From assembly GCF_000196235.1 (NCBI RefSeq), contig NC_008541.1, positions 2,666,001 to 2,730,000 on the forward strand: DNA of 64,000 nt. The letters run 5' to 3'. The position numbers and the translations under genes were made by a program. Shown piece after piece: positions 45,581 through 55,111 of this stretch (the first letter of the stretch is position 1; the number at the start of each line of letters is the position of its first letter). The notes under the pieces were generated by a model. It was not told where the DNA came from. It searched no databases and saw nothing but the letters and a program-made list of their open reading frames with translations. Origin of the DNA: Arthrobacter sp. FB24. GTDB taxonomy: Bacteria > Actinomycetota > Actinomycetes > Actinomycetales > Micrococcaceae.

Positions 45581-46561
45581 ATGACTGAAGCCGATGCCGG
45601 ACTGCCGGGACCACCGACACAGGACCCCACCTCCTCGCTCATTGAACTCCTTGACCTCGGCGAGCTCGAGGGTGCCCGGACCGATGAGGACATATTCATG
45701 GGGCCTTCCCAGAGGCAGCCGCGGCAGCGGGTCTTCGGCGGCCAGGTCCTGGCACAATCGCTGATCGCCGCCAACCGCACCGTTGATCCCGCCCGCAGCG
45801 TGCACTCCATGCACGGATATTTCCTGCGCCCGGGGGATGCCAACAAGCCCATCACCTTCGGCGTCCAACGGTTGCGGGACGGCCGGTCATTCTCTGCCCG
45901 ACGGGTCCACGCCTACCAGGACGGAATGCCGATCCTGTCCATGATCGCGTCCTTCCAGGAGGAAGACGAGGGAATCGACCACCAGTCCCCCATGCCCGAG
46001 GGCATCCCCGACCCCGAATCGCTGCCCAGCACGGCAGACCTGCTGGGAAAATTCGACCACCCGGTGGCTCGGCACTGGGCCTACGAGCGTCCCTTCGACA
46101 TCCGGCACGTGGACCCGCCTCTGTACGTCTCCGCAAACGGTGAACGGGAAGCCCGCAATGCCGTCTGGATGAAGACCTTCGGGCCCATGCCGAACGACGC
46201 AAATACGCACCGCGCAGCCCTTGCGTACGCCAGCGACTACACGCTGCTGGAATCCATCCTGCGCAAACACGGACTCAGCTGGATCACGCCGGGCATGAGC
46301 GTGGCAAGCCTCGACCACGCCATGTGGTGGCACCGCCCGGTGCGCGTCGATGAGTGGCTGCTGTACGTACAGGAATCCCCGAGCGCACAGGGCGCCCGCG
46401 GGCTGGCTACCGGCCGGATCTTCAGCCGGGACGGGCAGCACGTCGCAACGGTGGCCCAGGAGGGCATGGTGCGGGTGCCGACCGACCTCAAGAACAAAGT
46501 GGTGGGCGCCTTCCAGACGAAGGTCCTCCAGCACCAGATGCGCAAGGCCGGGAAAGAATAA
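45581..46561 (+). CDS. tesB: Acyl-CoA thioesterase II
   Basis: This double-hotdog thioesterase hydrolyses medium- and long-chain acyl-CoA. Family motifs are RVFGGQVLAQSLIAA and HSMHGYFLRPG in the first half. In the second half the catalytic Asp is in SLDHAMWWH and the Gln in TVAQEGMVR. 326 residues, slightly long for the family. Confidence 0.94.
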   Translation: MTEADAGLPGPPTQDPTSSLIELLDLGELEGARTDEDIFMGPSQRQPRQRVFGGQVLAQSLIAANRTVDPARSVHSMHGYFLRPGDANKPITFGVQRLRDGRSFSARRVHAYQDGMPILSMIASFQEEDEGIDHQSPMPEGIPDPESLPSTADLLGKFDHPVARHWAYERPFDIRHVDPPLYVSANGEREARNAVWMKTFGPMPNDANTHRAALAYASDYTLLESILRKHGLSWITPGMSVASLDHAMWWHRPVRVDEWLLYVQESPSAQGARGLATGRIFSRDGQHVATVAQEGMVRVPTDLKNKVVGAFQTKVLQHQMRKAGKE

Positions 46562-46616
46562 GCTGTCGGCCGCCGCGTGACAGCGGCCAGCGGCCCGGTG
46601 CCGCCCGGGCTTGCGC

Positions 46617-46656
46617 ATGAAAAAGCCGGTTCCCGTCGGGGAACCGGCCTTTTCAT
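46617..46656. terminator. Bidirectional terminator between tesB and ettA
   Basis: An 18-nt arm (ATGAAAAAGCCGGTTCCC) and its complement with one mismatch surround GTCG. A-rich and T-rich ends make it work for both convergent genes. Confidence 0.85.
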
Positions 46657-46677
46657 GCCTTGACTTGGGGGCGGAGC

Positions 46678-48360
<1,683 letters not shown>

Positions 48361-48367
48361 GCTTCCA

Positions 48368-48373
48368 AATCTA
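48368..48373 (-). promoter_or_regulatory. -10 box TAGATT, predicted leaderless start of ettA
   Basis: TAGATT on the minus strand, then 7 nt (TGGAAGC), then ATG 48360. GGAAG could also serve as a weak ribosome site. Confidence 0.5.
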
Positions 48374-48433
48374 GTGGGTCGGCGGGGTTAACTCACATTC
48401 GCGGCTGTCATTCGCGGGCGGTCCGGCTCCGGC

Positions 48434-49009
48434 TCAGCCGCCGACAAAGCACTTTCCGGTAGCCAGCACGGGCAGGACGGTGACCACTACACTTCCGTCG
48501 CGGATCTGGCCGATCACACAATCCTTACCCTGGAGCGCTGCGGCCTCTATGGCATCCACTTCCAGGCCGGTGGGCGTGCGGCTGGCGGATACCTGCAGGG
48601 AGCCGGCGGGTATCCCGGCGCCGGTCAGGGCCGCAGTCAGCTGGTCCTGCCCCGGCTTGGGGTTGGCCGCGGCGACTCCGCGAAGGGCATTGCCGACGGT
48701 TTCACTCAGCCGGGCGGTATCAGCGTCAAGTTCGGGCAGCTGCGCTGGAGCGCCCGGGGATCCCGCAGTAGCTGACGCTGCCGGCTGCGCGGCCCGGGAT
48801 CCGGGCACAGCGGCAGCCTGAGAGGCAGACGCCGGGGAACCCGTACCCGCACCACTGCAGCCAGCGACGCCGGCCGCAAGCATGGACGCCGCGAGGAGCA
48901 GAACTGACGCGCCGCGCAGCCGCCGCCCGGTTCCGGGCCGTGACGTTCCGGACGGTGACGTTCCGGACTGGCGGCCGTGGTGTGGCTGGGGTGTCTTTGC
49001 TCGGATCAC
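48434..49009 (-). CDS. Secreted lipoprotein, unknown function
   Basis: The 191-residue precursor has a long basic N-region, a hydrophobic h-region (ASVLLLAASMLAAGVAG) and a lipobox Cys51 (VAGC). An Ala/Pro/Ser-rich linker and a small C-terminal domain follow, with two cysteines (KDCVIG and GKCFVGG) that may pair. It resembles small actinobacterial lipoproteins of the DUF6993 kind, though I cannot be sure of that number. The start GTG 49009 has a weak CAGAAT box 6 nt upstream. It lies 73 nt before ettA. Confidence 0.75.
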   Translation of the reverse strand: MIRAKTPQPHHGRQSGTSPSGTSRPGTGRRLRGASVLLLAASMLAAGVAGCSGAGTGSPASASQAAAVPGSRAAQPAASATAGSPGAPAQLPELDADTARLSETVGNALRGVAAANPKPGQDQLTAALTGAGIPAGSLQVSASRTPTGLEVDAIEAAALQGKDCVIGQIRDGSVVVTVLPVLATGKCFVGG

Positions 49010-49075
49010 GTTGCCATTCTGCCATGCGGCACCGCAGGGGACGGTGCCGCACGCGGGGCATCAGCGGGGGCATGT

Positions 49076-49654
49076 TCAGGCAGCCGTCCCCTTAAGTTCG
49101 CCGGTCTCCGAATCGAGCTGCAGGACGTCACCGCTCTCGTCGTCGATGAAGATACCTTCAGCTGCGGGATCCGGGTCGCCCCCGTCCTCCCTGAGGCCTC
49201 CGGCGTCATCATGATCCTCCCCGCCGGGTCCGCCGCCGTGCAGCGGCCCGGACGCATGATCCAGCTGCCCCTGGGCCGGGCCGGAGTGGGCGGAGTTGCC
49301 GGCTGTGCGGGTGAAATTGGCAGAGCCCCACATGAGGTCATGGCCAACCGACTCGGCATCGATCTCGGCCGCGTGATAGATCCTGCCGTCCTTTTCCCAA
49401 CTTCGCATCTTGAGTCGGCCAACGATGATGACGCGCTGGCCTTTCTTGATGCTGCAGCCCATGTTTCCGGCAAGCTGCCGGTAGCCCTGGACAGTGAACC
49501 AGTTGGTATTGCCATCGACCCACGTGCTCGATGCGCGGTCATACCGCCTGTCCGTGGAGCCGAGCCGAAACGACGCGGTGGGGACTCCCCCGGGCGTGGT
49601 CGAACTCTTGATTTCCGTGGCGACGAAGCCCCGGACGGTGATGTTGTCGGTCAT
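49076..49654 (-). CDS. ssb: Single-stranded DNA-binding protein, second paralogue
   Basis: The N-terminal 110 residues form an SSB OB fold (VRGFVATEIKSS, TASFRLGSTDRRYDR, VGRLKMRSWEKDGRIYHAAEIDAE). The tail is Gly/Asp-rich but ends LKGTAA and lacks the acidic hydrophobic tip that recruits repair proteins. It is also not beside rpsF/rplI, where the housekeeping ssb normally sits. It is therefore likely the accessory SsbB-like copy. 192 residues, AGGA before ATG 49654. Confidence 0.9.
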   Translation of the reverse strand: MTDNITVRGFVATEIKSSTTPGGVPTASFRLGSTDRRYDRASSTWVDGNTNWFTVQGYRQLAGNMGCSIKKGQRVIIVGRLKMRSWEKDGRIYHAAEIDAESVGHDLMWGSANFTRTAGNSAHSGPAQGQLDHASGPLHGGGPGGEDHDDAGGLREDGGDPDPAAEGIFIDDESGDVLQLDSETGELKGTAA

Positions 49655-49874
49655 CTTGGTGTCCTGTCTCGAATGGTGGTGCCTTAGCAGGCATCTTCAG
49701 CTTCAGGCCGGATAAGCGCCGGGGCGAGGGGCCCGCGTCGCTATGTGGACAACTCCGGGTGCACCCGGGATGTTAGGGACGAGTCAAAACGCCGCGACGG
49801 GGCTGACTGGCCGGAGGCGCGTGGCACTGTAAACTTTTCTAGGCGCTGCCGGATTGGTCCGGCCACGCCAACGT

Positions 49875-49947
49875 GCCCCAGTAGCTCAGGGGATAGAGCA
49901 GCGGCCTTCTAATCCGCCGGTCGGGGGTTCGATTCCCTCCTGGGGCA
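49875..49947 (+). tRNA. tRNA-Arg (anticodon TCT)
   Basis: The 73-nt cloverleaf has acceptor arms GCCCCAG/CTGGGGC, discriminator A, anticodon loop CTTCTAA and T-arm GGGTTCGATTCCC. CCA is not encoded. Confidence 0.95.
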
Positions 49948-49960
49948 CTTGACAGGAAGC

Positions 49961-49999
49961 GGCTCCCACTTGCGTCAACGCAGTGGGGGCCGTTTCGTT
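49961..49999 (+). terminator. tRNA-Arg terminator
   Basis: GGCTCCCACT and GCG pair with CGC and AGTGGGGGCC around a TCAA loop (one bulge, one G.T pair), followed by GTTTCGTT. It starts 13 nt after the tRNA. Confidence 0.75.
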
Positions 50000-50165
50000 C
50001 ATCCTGAGGTCAGCCGGATCCGGGCCCTTCACCGCGGCGGCAAGGGCAATGCCGCCCCGGCCTTTCCAGACGCGAGTCTCCGGAGGACAGTGTTAACTGA
50101 CATGCCGTATGCAGGACACCATGCTTCTGCAAGCAATTCACCCTAAGCATGCTTATCATTTGAGG

Positions 50166-50201
50166 GCGGCGCCGACTCATTTGAAGTGGCGTCGGCGCCG
50201 C
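50166..50201. repeat. Perfect 11-bp inverted repeat upstream of the LapA gene
   Basis: GCGGCGCCGAC and its complement surround a 14-nt loop, about 40 nt before ATG 50243. It could be a leader hairpin of the LapA mRNA or an upstream terminator; there is no T run. Confidence 0.5.
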
Positions 50202-50242
50202 ACCTTCCGCCGCGGTGGATCATCTTGGAGAGGATGGACCGA

Positions 50243-50761
50243 ATGACTCAGCAATCACCGGACTACGAGCCGCAGGAAACAACCACGTCATCAGCGCAAA
50301 CGGGACCCGGTGCGGCCCAGAGCACTCCGCCGGCGGGGGAACCCGCCCCGGGCGTACCCGCCCAAGGCGCACCGGCACCAGGCAGCGCGGGACAGGGCGC
50401 ACCGGGAGAGGTCGCGCCAGGAGAGGTCGCGCCGGCCCGGCGTGCTCCGGCGCCAGGGGCACCCGCAACGCAGGCGACTGCGCCGCCCGAGGACCGGCAC
50501 GTGACACGCGCCGGGATGGTCTGGGTGGCCGTCGCCACCGCATTGGCGGTGATGGTGCTCCTGATCATCTTCATCCTGCAGAACCAGGACTACGTGCAGG
50601 TCAGGTATTTCGGCCTGGAGGGCGCGGTTCCGCTGGGGATTGCACTCTTCATTGCGGCTGTGGGCGGCGGGGTGCTTGTGGCGGTTGCCGGCGCAGCCAG
50701 AATCATCCAGTTGCGTGCCGCGGCCCATCGCCGCCGGGTGCTTGCGCAGCGGGTGCGCTAA
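50243..50761 (+). CDS. LapA-domain (DUF1049) membrane protein
   Basis: The 172-residue protein has a low-complexity Pro/Ala/Gly N-terminal half with the short repeat APGEVAPGEVAP. Two membrane helices follow (WVAVATALAVMVLLIIFILQ and ALFIAAVGGGVLVAVAG), with the QNQDYVQVRYFG loop typical of LapA, then a basic end. ATG 50243 is chosen for AGAGG 9 nt upstream over in-frame ATGs at 50234 and 50186. Function unknown. Confidence 0.88.
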   Translation: MTQQSPDYEPQETTTSSAQTGPGAAQSTPPAGEPAPGVPAQGAPAPGSAGQGAPGEVAPGEVAPARRAPAPGAPATQATAPPEDRHVTRAGMVWVAVATALAVMVLLIIFILQNQDYVQVRYFGLEGAVPLGIALFIAAVGGGVLVAVAGAARIIQLRAAAHRRRVLAQRVR

Positions 50762-50821
50762 GGCACACCCGCGGGTGGTCCGCCAAGGCGTCCCGAAGCG
50801 GTCCGGATCACCCGCGCAACC

Positions 50822-50998
50822 TCACCCGTAATCCACGTCTCCCCGGTGTCCTTCGGGGGTGTCGTCCATGTCGGCGATATCGGGCTCAATCGTTTCCGCC
50901 AGGTCGCCGGCGACGGAAACCCGGGCGGCCTCCTCCGCCGGCCGGACCGTACCGTCGTCGCCCCGGGCGGTGCCGTTTTCGTCTGGAATCTCAGTCAT
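50822..50998 (-). CDS. Small acidic protein (58 residues), previously overlooked type
   Basis: Reading leftward from ATG 50998, the frame encodes MTEIPDENGTARGDD... and ends ...EGHRGDVDYG before TGA at 50822-50824. About a third of its residues are Asp or Glu and it has no Cys or hydrophobic helix, so it is probably disordered. A TAGCTT hexamer lies exactly 6 nt upstream of the ATG, the same leaderless pattern seen at other genes here, which supports it being real. A CCGAACGTTCGG palindrome lies at 51014-51025. I do not recognise a family. Confidence 0.6.
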   Translation of the reverse strand: MTEIPDENGTARGDDGTVRPAEEAARVSVAGDLAETIEPDIADMDDTPEGHRGDVDYG

Positions 50999-51004
50999 GT
51001 GCCC

Positions 51005-51025
51005 AAGCTAGTCCCGAACGTTCGG
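51005..51025 (-). promoter_or_regulatory. -10 box TAGCTT and CGAACGTTCG palindrome before the 58-residue gene
   Basis: TAGCTT (51005-51010), 6 nt, then ATG 50998. The 12-nt palindrome CCGAACGTTCGG (51014-51025) lies just upstream and would overlap the -10/-35 spacer, a good position for a repressor. Confidence 0.4.
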
Positions 51026-51080
51026 CTTGTCGACGCTTCACATGTGCGGTGCAGGCCACCACTCCGTCGGGCAGGAACCC

Positions 51081-51512
51081 TCAGCTTTCAAGCAGCCCCT
51101 TGAGGTTTCCCAGCACGATTGCCCACAGCTTTGCGGACTCCTCCGCCTCTGAATCACTCTTGTTGTTCCCCTGCGTGATGGTGACCTGTGTGCCGTCCGG
51201 CTGCTCATCCAGCCGGTACTCCACCGTGTGGTAATTTTCCGGCACGTCCGGCAGCCCTGTCAGCGGACTGTAGTGGCTGATGCGCAACAGGTCCTCAGGC
51301 CGGTTTTCCAGCACGATGCCCTTGTCCTCGTAGCGTTTGCCTTTCCACTCCCCGGCGAAGGTCACCGGCTCACCTTCGCGCCAGGTAGTAGTCACAGTAG
51401 TGCCGAGGAAATACTGCTTAACGATTTCCGGATCGGTCAGTGCCTGCCATACCCGGCTCCGCGGGGCTTCCACCAGAACCGATGCTTCCGCGACCTTGAT
51501 CTGCTCATTCAC
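51081..51512 (-). CDS. SRPBCC (AHSA1-type) protein
   Basis: This is a 143-residue START/Bet v1-fold protein: EASVLVEAPRSRVWQALTDPEIVKQYF at the N-terminus and a C-terminal helix (AKLWAIVLGNLKGLLES). Family members bind hydrophobic ligands or act as chaperone co-factors; the ligand is unknown. GTG 51512 follows AGGAGG by 7 nt. Confidence 0.9.
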   Translation of the reverse strand: MNEQIKVAEASVLVEAPRSRVWQALTDPEIVKQYFLGTTVTTTWREGEPVTFAGEWKGKRYEDKGIVLENRPEDLLRISHYSPLTGLPDVPENYHTVEYRLDEQPDGTQVTITQGNNKSDSEAEESAKLWAIVLGNLKGLLES

Positions 51513-51586
51513 GTGAGTGCCTCCTGCGCACGACCCTACGCGCGACGGCAGGCGTTGTTAAGGACCCGGAACATCCAAGGACCAAA

Positions 51587-51621
51587 AACGGCCCGGCACC
51601 GCTGAGCGGTGCCGGGCCGTT
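51587..51621 (-). terminator. Terminator of the MocA-DUF993-TIM operon
   Basis: A perfect 16-bp stem (AACGGCCCGGCACCGC and complement) with a TGA loop is followed on the minus strand by TTTTTGGTCC. It lies 89 nt past the operon's last stop codon. Confidence 0.9.
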
Positions 51622-51709
51622 CCGTGGGGCGCAGGCCCCGGCCGTGACGAAGCAGGGGCCCGCGGTCTGTACCAGGAATCGCGTCCCCGCGGGAAGACGC
51701 TGCGGCCGG

Positions 51710-52567
51710 TCAGGCGTAGGGCAGGACGAGTCCCGCGTAGCGCTCCTTCATGGTCGCCAGGACGGTGTCGCCGTCGGCGTCCCAGATTTCCTGGTTGAAA
51801 ATTTCCACTTCGATGTCGCCCGTGTAGCCGGCGTCCCGCACCCAGGTGCCGATGGTTGCGAAGTCGATCACGCCGTCGCCCATCATGCCCCGGGACAACA
51901 GGGCATCGGCGGCGATGGGCAGGTTGAAATCACAGACCTGGTAGGACGCGATGCGCCCCTCCCGGCCTGCCCGTTCGATCTGGGCCTTCAGCTCAGGGTC
52001 CCACCACACATGGAAGGTGTCGACGGCGACGCCGACGGCCTGCGCGTCGTAAGGCGCGGCCAGGTCAAGGGCCTGGCCCAGGGTGGAGATCAGGGCGCGG
52101 TCGGCGGCGTACATCGGGTGCAACGGTTCAAGCACCAGCCGCACGCCGTTCTCGACGGCAAACGGAACCAGGTCCCCGAGGCGGTCAGCGACGCGCTGGC
52201 GGGCCGCCACCACGTCCTTCTCCCCCGGCGCGAGGCCGCCGACCACCAGGAACAGTTCCCGGGTGTCCAGCGCCACGGCTTCCAGGATGGCGGCGCGGTT
52301 GTCGGCCAGCGCGGAGGCCTGCCCCTCCGCGTCGGCTGCTGTCAGGAAGCCGCCACGGCAGAGCGAGGACACCCGCAGGCCGGCGTCCCTGATGAGCTTC
52401 GCGGCCTTGTCCAGGCCGGCCTCGTGGACGCGGTCCCGCCACGGGCCAATCGCCGGGATCCCTGCCCGGGCACAGCCGTCAACGGCCTCGGCCAGGGTCC
52501 ACTTCTTGGTGGTGGCGCTGTTGAGGGAAAGTCGCGAAAAAGGGGACGGCCCTGAATTGAAGGTCAT
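51710..52567 (-). CDS. Sugar phosphate isomerase/epimerase (xylose-isomerase-like TIM barrel)
   Basis: This is a 285-residue AP-endonuclease-2-type barrel. Likely divalent-metal ligands are Glu in LVLEPLHP, Asp in VAVDTFHVWWD, the His of the same segment and Glu in IEVEIFN. Such proteins isomerise or epimerise ketoses, inositols or their dehydro forms. Its ATG overlaps the DUF993 stop by 4 nt (ATGA), and it is the last gene of the operon that starts with a MocA-type dehydrogenase. The substrate is unknown. Confidence 0.88.
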   Translation of the reverse strand: MTFNSGPSPFSRLSLNSATTKKWTLAEAVDGCARAGIPAIGPWRDRVHEAGLDKAAKLIRDAGLRVSSLCRGGFLTAADAEGQASALADNRAAILEAVALDTRELFLVVGGLAPGEKDVVAARQRVADRLGDLVPFAVENGVRLVLEPLHPMYAADRALISTLGQALDLAAPYDAQAVGVAVDTFHVWWDPELKAQIERAGREGRIASYQVCDFNLPIAADALLSRGMMGDGVIDFATIGTWVRDAGYTGDIEVEIFNQEIWDADGDTVLATMKERYAGLVLPYA

Positions 52568-53778
52568 ACTCCCACCCCGTTGATGCGCAGGTAGTCGGAC
52601 ATCCGGAACGCCGCCAGGGCGGGGTCCTTCAACAGTCCGGCCTGGTCGGCAAGTTCGAAGGTTTTGGCGAGGTGCACCACGGACCGGCCGGAGTGCAGTC
52701 CGCCCACCATCTGGAAGCCGGGCTGTTTGCCGTTGAGCCAGGACATGAAGGCGATGCCGGTCTTGTAGTAGAACGTGGGGGCGCTGAAGATGTGTTTGCC
52801 CAGTTCGCGGGTGGAGTCCAGGATGGCCCGCGCCTTGACTGCATCGCCGGCGTCGTAGCTTTGCAGCGCTGCCGATGCTGCCGGGTAGATGGCGGCGAAG
52901 ATGCCCAGGAGGGCGTCCGAATGGTGCGTGCCGTCGCCGTCGATCAGTTCCGGGTAGTTGAAGTCGTCGCCCGTGTAGAGACGGACGCCTTCGGGGAGTG
53001 CGGCGCGCAGCGCCACCTCGTGGCTGGCATCAAGAAGTGAGACTTTGACGCCGTCCACCTTGTCCGCGTGCTCACGGATCAGGGAGAGGAACGTGTCCGT
53101 GGCCGTAGAGACGTCGTCGGATCCCCAGTAGCCGGCGAGGGCGGGATCGAACATGGTGCCAAGCCAGTGCAGGATGACCGGCTGGTCCGCTTCCCGCAGC
53201 AGCGTGGAGTACACGTGCAGGTAGTCGTCCGGCCCGTTGGCCACTTCGGCCAGCGCGCGTGAGGCCATCAGGATGACCTTGGGCCCGGCCTCGGAGACGA
53301 CGGCGATCTGCTCACGGTACGCGTCCAGGACGGCCTGGATGCCGGCGGCGCCCGTCGGCAGGGCGGCCGGATCCAGCTGGTCGGTCCCGGCCCCGCACGA
53401 GACAAGGTCGCGCACGGACTTGCCGGCCGTGGCGGCAGCGCCCGCGGCGACCACTGACGCCGCTTCGACGCCGGTGCGCTTGATCAGCTGCTGAGTGGCA
53501 GCCCAGTCCAAGCCCATGCCGCGCTGGGCGGTATCCATGGCATCAGCAACCCCGAGCCCATAGGACCAGAGCTCGTGCCGGTAGGCCATCGTGGCGTCCC
53601 AGTCGAGCCGGGCCGGCGCGCCGGGGGTGTTGTCCGCGGTGACTTCCGGGATGACGTGGGCTGCGGCGTAGGCGTGCCGCGAGGTGATGGGTGCCGAGGG
53701 CTTTGCCCAGGCGGGGGAAGACTTAAGCCGGTATTCGCGGGTTCCGCCGTCGCCGGTGGGAAGGATCAGGGATGTCAT
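52564..53778 (-). CDS. DUF993 protein, DHDPS-like barrel
   Basis: The 404-residue DUF993 protein resembles the dihydrodipicolinate synthase superfamily. It has PVILHWLGTMFDP (200-212, in place of the DHDPS Tyr strand), GVKVSLLD with Lys245 at the Schiff-base lysine position, and LYTGDDF followed by HSDALLGIFAAIYP, like the GxG..S..aN region of DHDPS. A lysine-dependent aldolase or dehydratase on a sugar acid is inferred; no activity is established to my knowledge. Its ATG shares one base with the MocA stop (TAATG). Confidence 0.85.
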   Translation of the reverse strand: MTSLILPTGDGGTREYRLKSSPAWAKPSAPITSRHAYAAAHVIPEVTADNTPGAPARLDWDATMAYRHELWSYGLGVADAMDTAQRGMGLDWAATQQLIKRTGVEAASVVAAGAAATAGKSVRDLVSCGAGTDQLDPAALPTGAAGIQAVLDAYREQIAVVSEAGPKVILMASRALAEVANGPDDYLHVYSTLLREADQPVILHWLGTMFDPALAGYWGSDDVSTATDTFLSLIREHADKVDGVKVSLLDASHEVALRAALPEGVRLYTGDDFNYPELIDGDGTHHSDALLGIFAAIYPAASAALQSYDAGDAVKARAILDSTRELGKHIFSAPTFYYKTGIAFMSWLNGKQPGFQMVGGLHSGRSVVHLAKTFELADQAGLLKDPALAAFRMSDYLRINGVGV

Positions 53779-54947
53779 TAGAGCGAGATCTCCGGGATGT
53801 CGATGGTCCGGCGCTCGTCGTTGGACTGCAGGCCAAGCTCGGCGAGCTGGACGCCGCGGGCCGCGGAGAGCAGGCCGAAGCGGTGTTCGCGGCCGGCGAC
53901 GACGTCGCGGAGGAATTCTTCCCACTGCAGCTTGAAGCCGTTGTCCAGGTCAGCGTTGGCCGGGACTTCCTGCCACTGGCTGCGGAAGGACTCCGTCACG
54001 GGCAGGTCAGGGTTCCAGACGGGCTTGGGGGTGTGGGCGCGCTGTTGTGCGACGCACTTGTTCAGGCCCGCGACCGCCGAACCGTGGGTGCCGTCGATCT
54101 GGAATTCCACCAGTTCGTCGCGGTAGACGCGGACGGCCCAGGAGGAGTTGATCTGGCCGACGACCTGGTCGCCGCCCGGGGTTTCCAGCTCGAAGATGCC
54201 GTAGGAGGCGTCGTCGGCCGTGGCCTTGTATTCCTTGCCGGTTTCGTCCCAGCGGGCCGGGATGTGGGTTGCGGTCTTGGCGTTGACGCTCTTGACCTTG
54301 CCGATGATGCCTTCGAGGACGTAGTTCCAGTGGCAGAACATGTCCGTGGTCATGCCGCCGCCGTCTTCCTTGCGGTAGTTCCAGGACGGGCGCTGGGCTG
54401 CCTGGACATCGCCTTCGAAGACCCAGTAGCCGAACTCACCGCGGATGGACAGGATACGGCCGAAGAAGCCTTCGTCAACGAGGCGGCGGAGCTTGACCAA
54501 TCCGGGCAGGTAGAGCTTGTCGTGCACGACGCCGGCGGTGACCCCGGCTTCCTTGCCGATCCGGGCCAGCTCAATGGCCTCCGCCAGGGTTTCCGCCGTG
54601 GGCTTCTCAGTGAAGATGTGCTTCCCGGCGGACATCGCCTTCTTCAGGGTGGCGGCGCGGAGGCTCGTCATGGACGCATCAAAAACCAGGTCGACTGTGG
54701 GGTCGCTGATCACAGCGTCCAGGTCGGTGCTCCACTCGGAGACCTTGTGCAGTTCTGCGAGTTCCCGGATCTTGGCTTCGTTGCGGCCAACCAGGATGGG
54801 CTCGACCTGGACCTTTGTGCCGTCCTCGAGGGTAAACCCGCCCGCGTCGCGGATGGGGAGGATGGAACGCAACAGGTGCTGGCGGTATCCCATCCGGCCG
54901 GTAATGCCGTTCATGGCGATACGGATCGTCTTTGTTTCGAAGCCCAT
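53778..54947 (-). CDS. Gfo/Idh/MocA family oxidoreductase
   Basis: This is a 389-residue NAD(P)-dependent sugar or inositol-type dehydrogenase. A Rossmann start (IRIAMNGITGRMGYR), the conserved EKP motif (FTEKPTAETL, Lys near the catalytic centre) and a C-terminal alpha/beta substrate domain (GVVHDKLYLPGLVKL) are present. The nucleotide motif GITGRMG is unusual for the family, which mostly shows GxGxxG/A. ATG 54947 follows GGAGGA by 5 nt. It is the first gene of the operon with DUF993 and the TIM barrel. Confidence 0.92.
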   Translation of the reverse strand: MGFETKTIRIAMNGITGRMGYRQHLLRSILPIRDAGGFTLEDGTKVQVEPILVGRNEAKIRELAELHKVSEWSTDLDAVISDPTVDLVFDASMTSLRAATLKKAMSAGKHIFTEKPTAETLAEAIELARIGKEAGVTAGVVHDKLYLPGLVKLRRLVDEGFFGRILSIRGEFGYWVFEGDVQAAQRPSWNYRKEDGGGMTTDMFCHWNYVLEGIIGKVKSVNAKTATHIPARWDETGKEYKATADDASYGIFELETPGGDQVVGQINSSWAVRVYRDELVEFQIDGTHGSAVAGLNKCVAQQRAHTPKPVWNPDLPVTESFRSQWQEVPANADLDNGFKLQWEEFLRDVVAGREHRFGLLSAARGVQLAELGLQSNDERRTIDIPEISL

Positions 54948-54984
54948 GTGTCCTCCACGGTGAGTTGATTCGGTACGGTGTGCT

Positions 54985-55000
54985 GGGAAAGCGCATTCCC
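54985..55000. promoter_or_regulatory. LacI-type operator 1
   Basis: GGGAAAGCGCATTCCC is a near-perfect palindrome with the central CG typical of LacI-family sites. It lies 38 nt upstream of the MocA start codon, between the divergent genes. Confidence 0.7.
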
Positions 55001-55033
55001 ACTGCATTTATGATGCATCTTCCCGCGTCTCAT

Positions 55034-55047
55034 GGCAAGCGCTTTCC
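55034..55047. promoter_or_regulatory. LacI-type operator 2
   Basis: GGCAAGCGCTTTCC has a perfect AAGCGCTT core with GG and CC outside. It is 49 nt from operator 1 (centre to centre about 48 nt), so a dimer-of-dimers could loop the DNA. It is nearer the lacI-like gene and probably adds autoregulation. Confidence 0.7.
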
Positions 55048-55111
55048 CGAAAGTCCTTCAAACTGCCATAATGACCACTACGCGCACGTTGGCTGAACAG
55101 GAGAGATATCA

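Noticed and set aside
45518..45868. N-terminal extension of the hypothetical gene 44858-45517
   Set aside because: It would overlap tesB entirely and has no ribosome site. The GTG at 45517 has a well-placed -10 box.
51014..51025. CCGAACGTTCGG as a LexA (SOS) box
   Set aside because: Actinobacterial LexA sites have about four bases between CGAAC and GTTCG; here there are none. Kept only as an unassigned palindrome.
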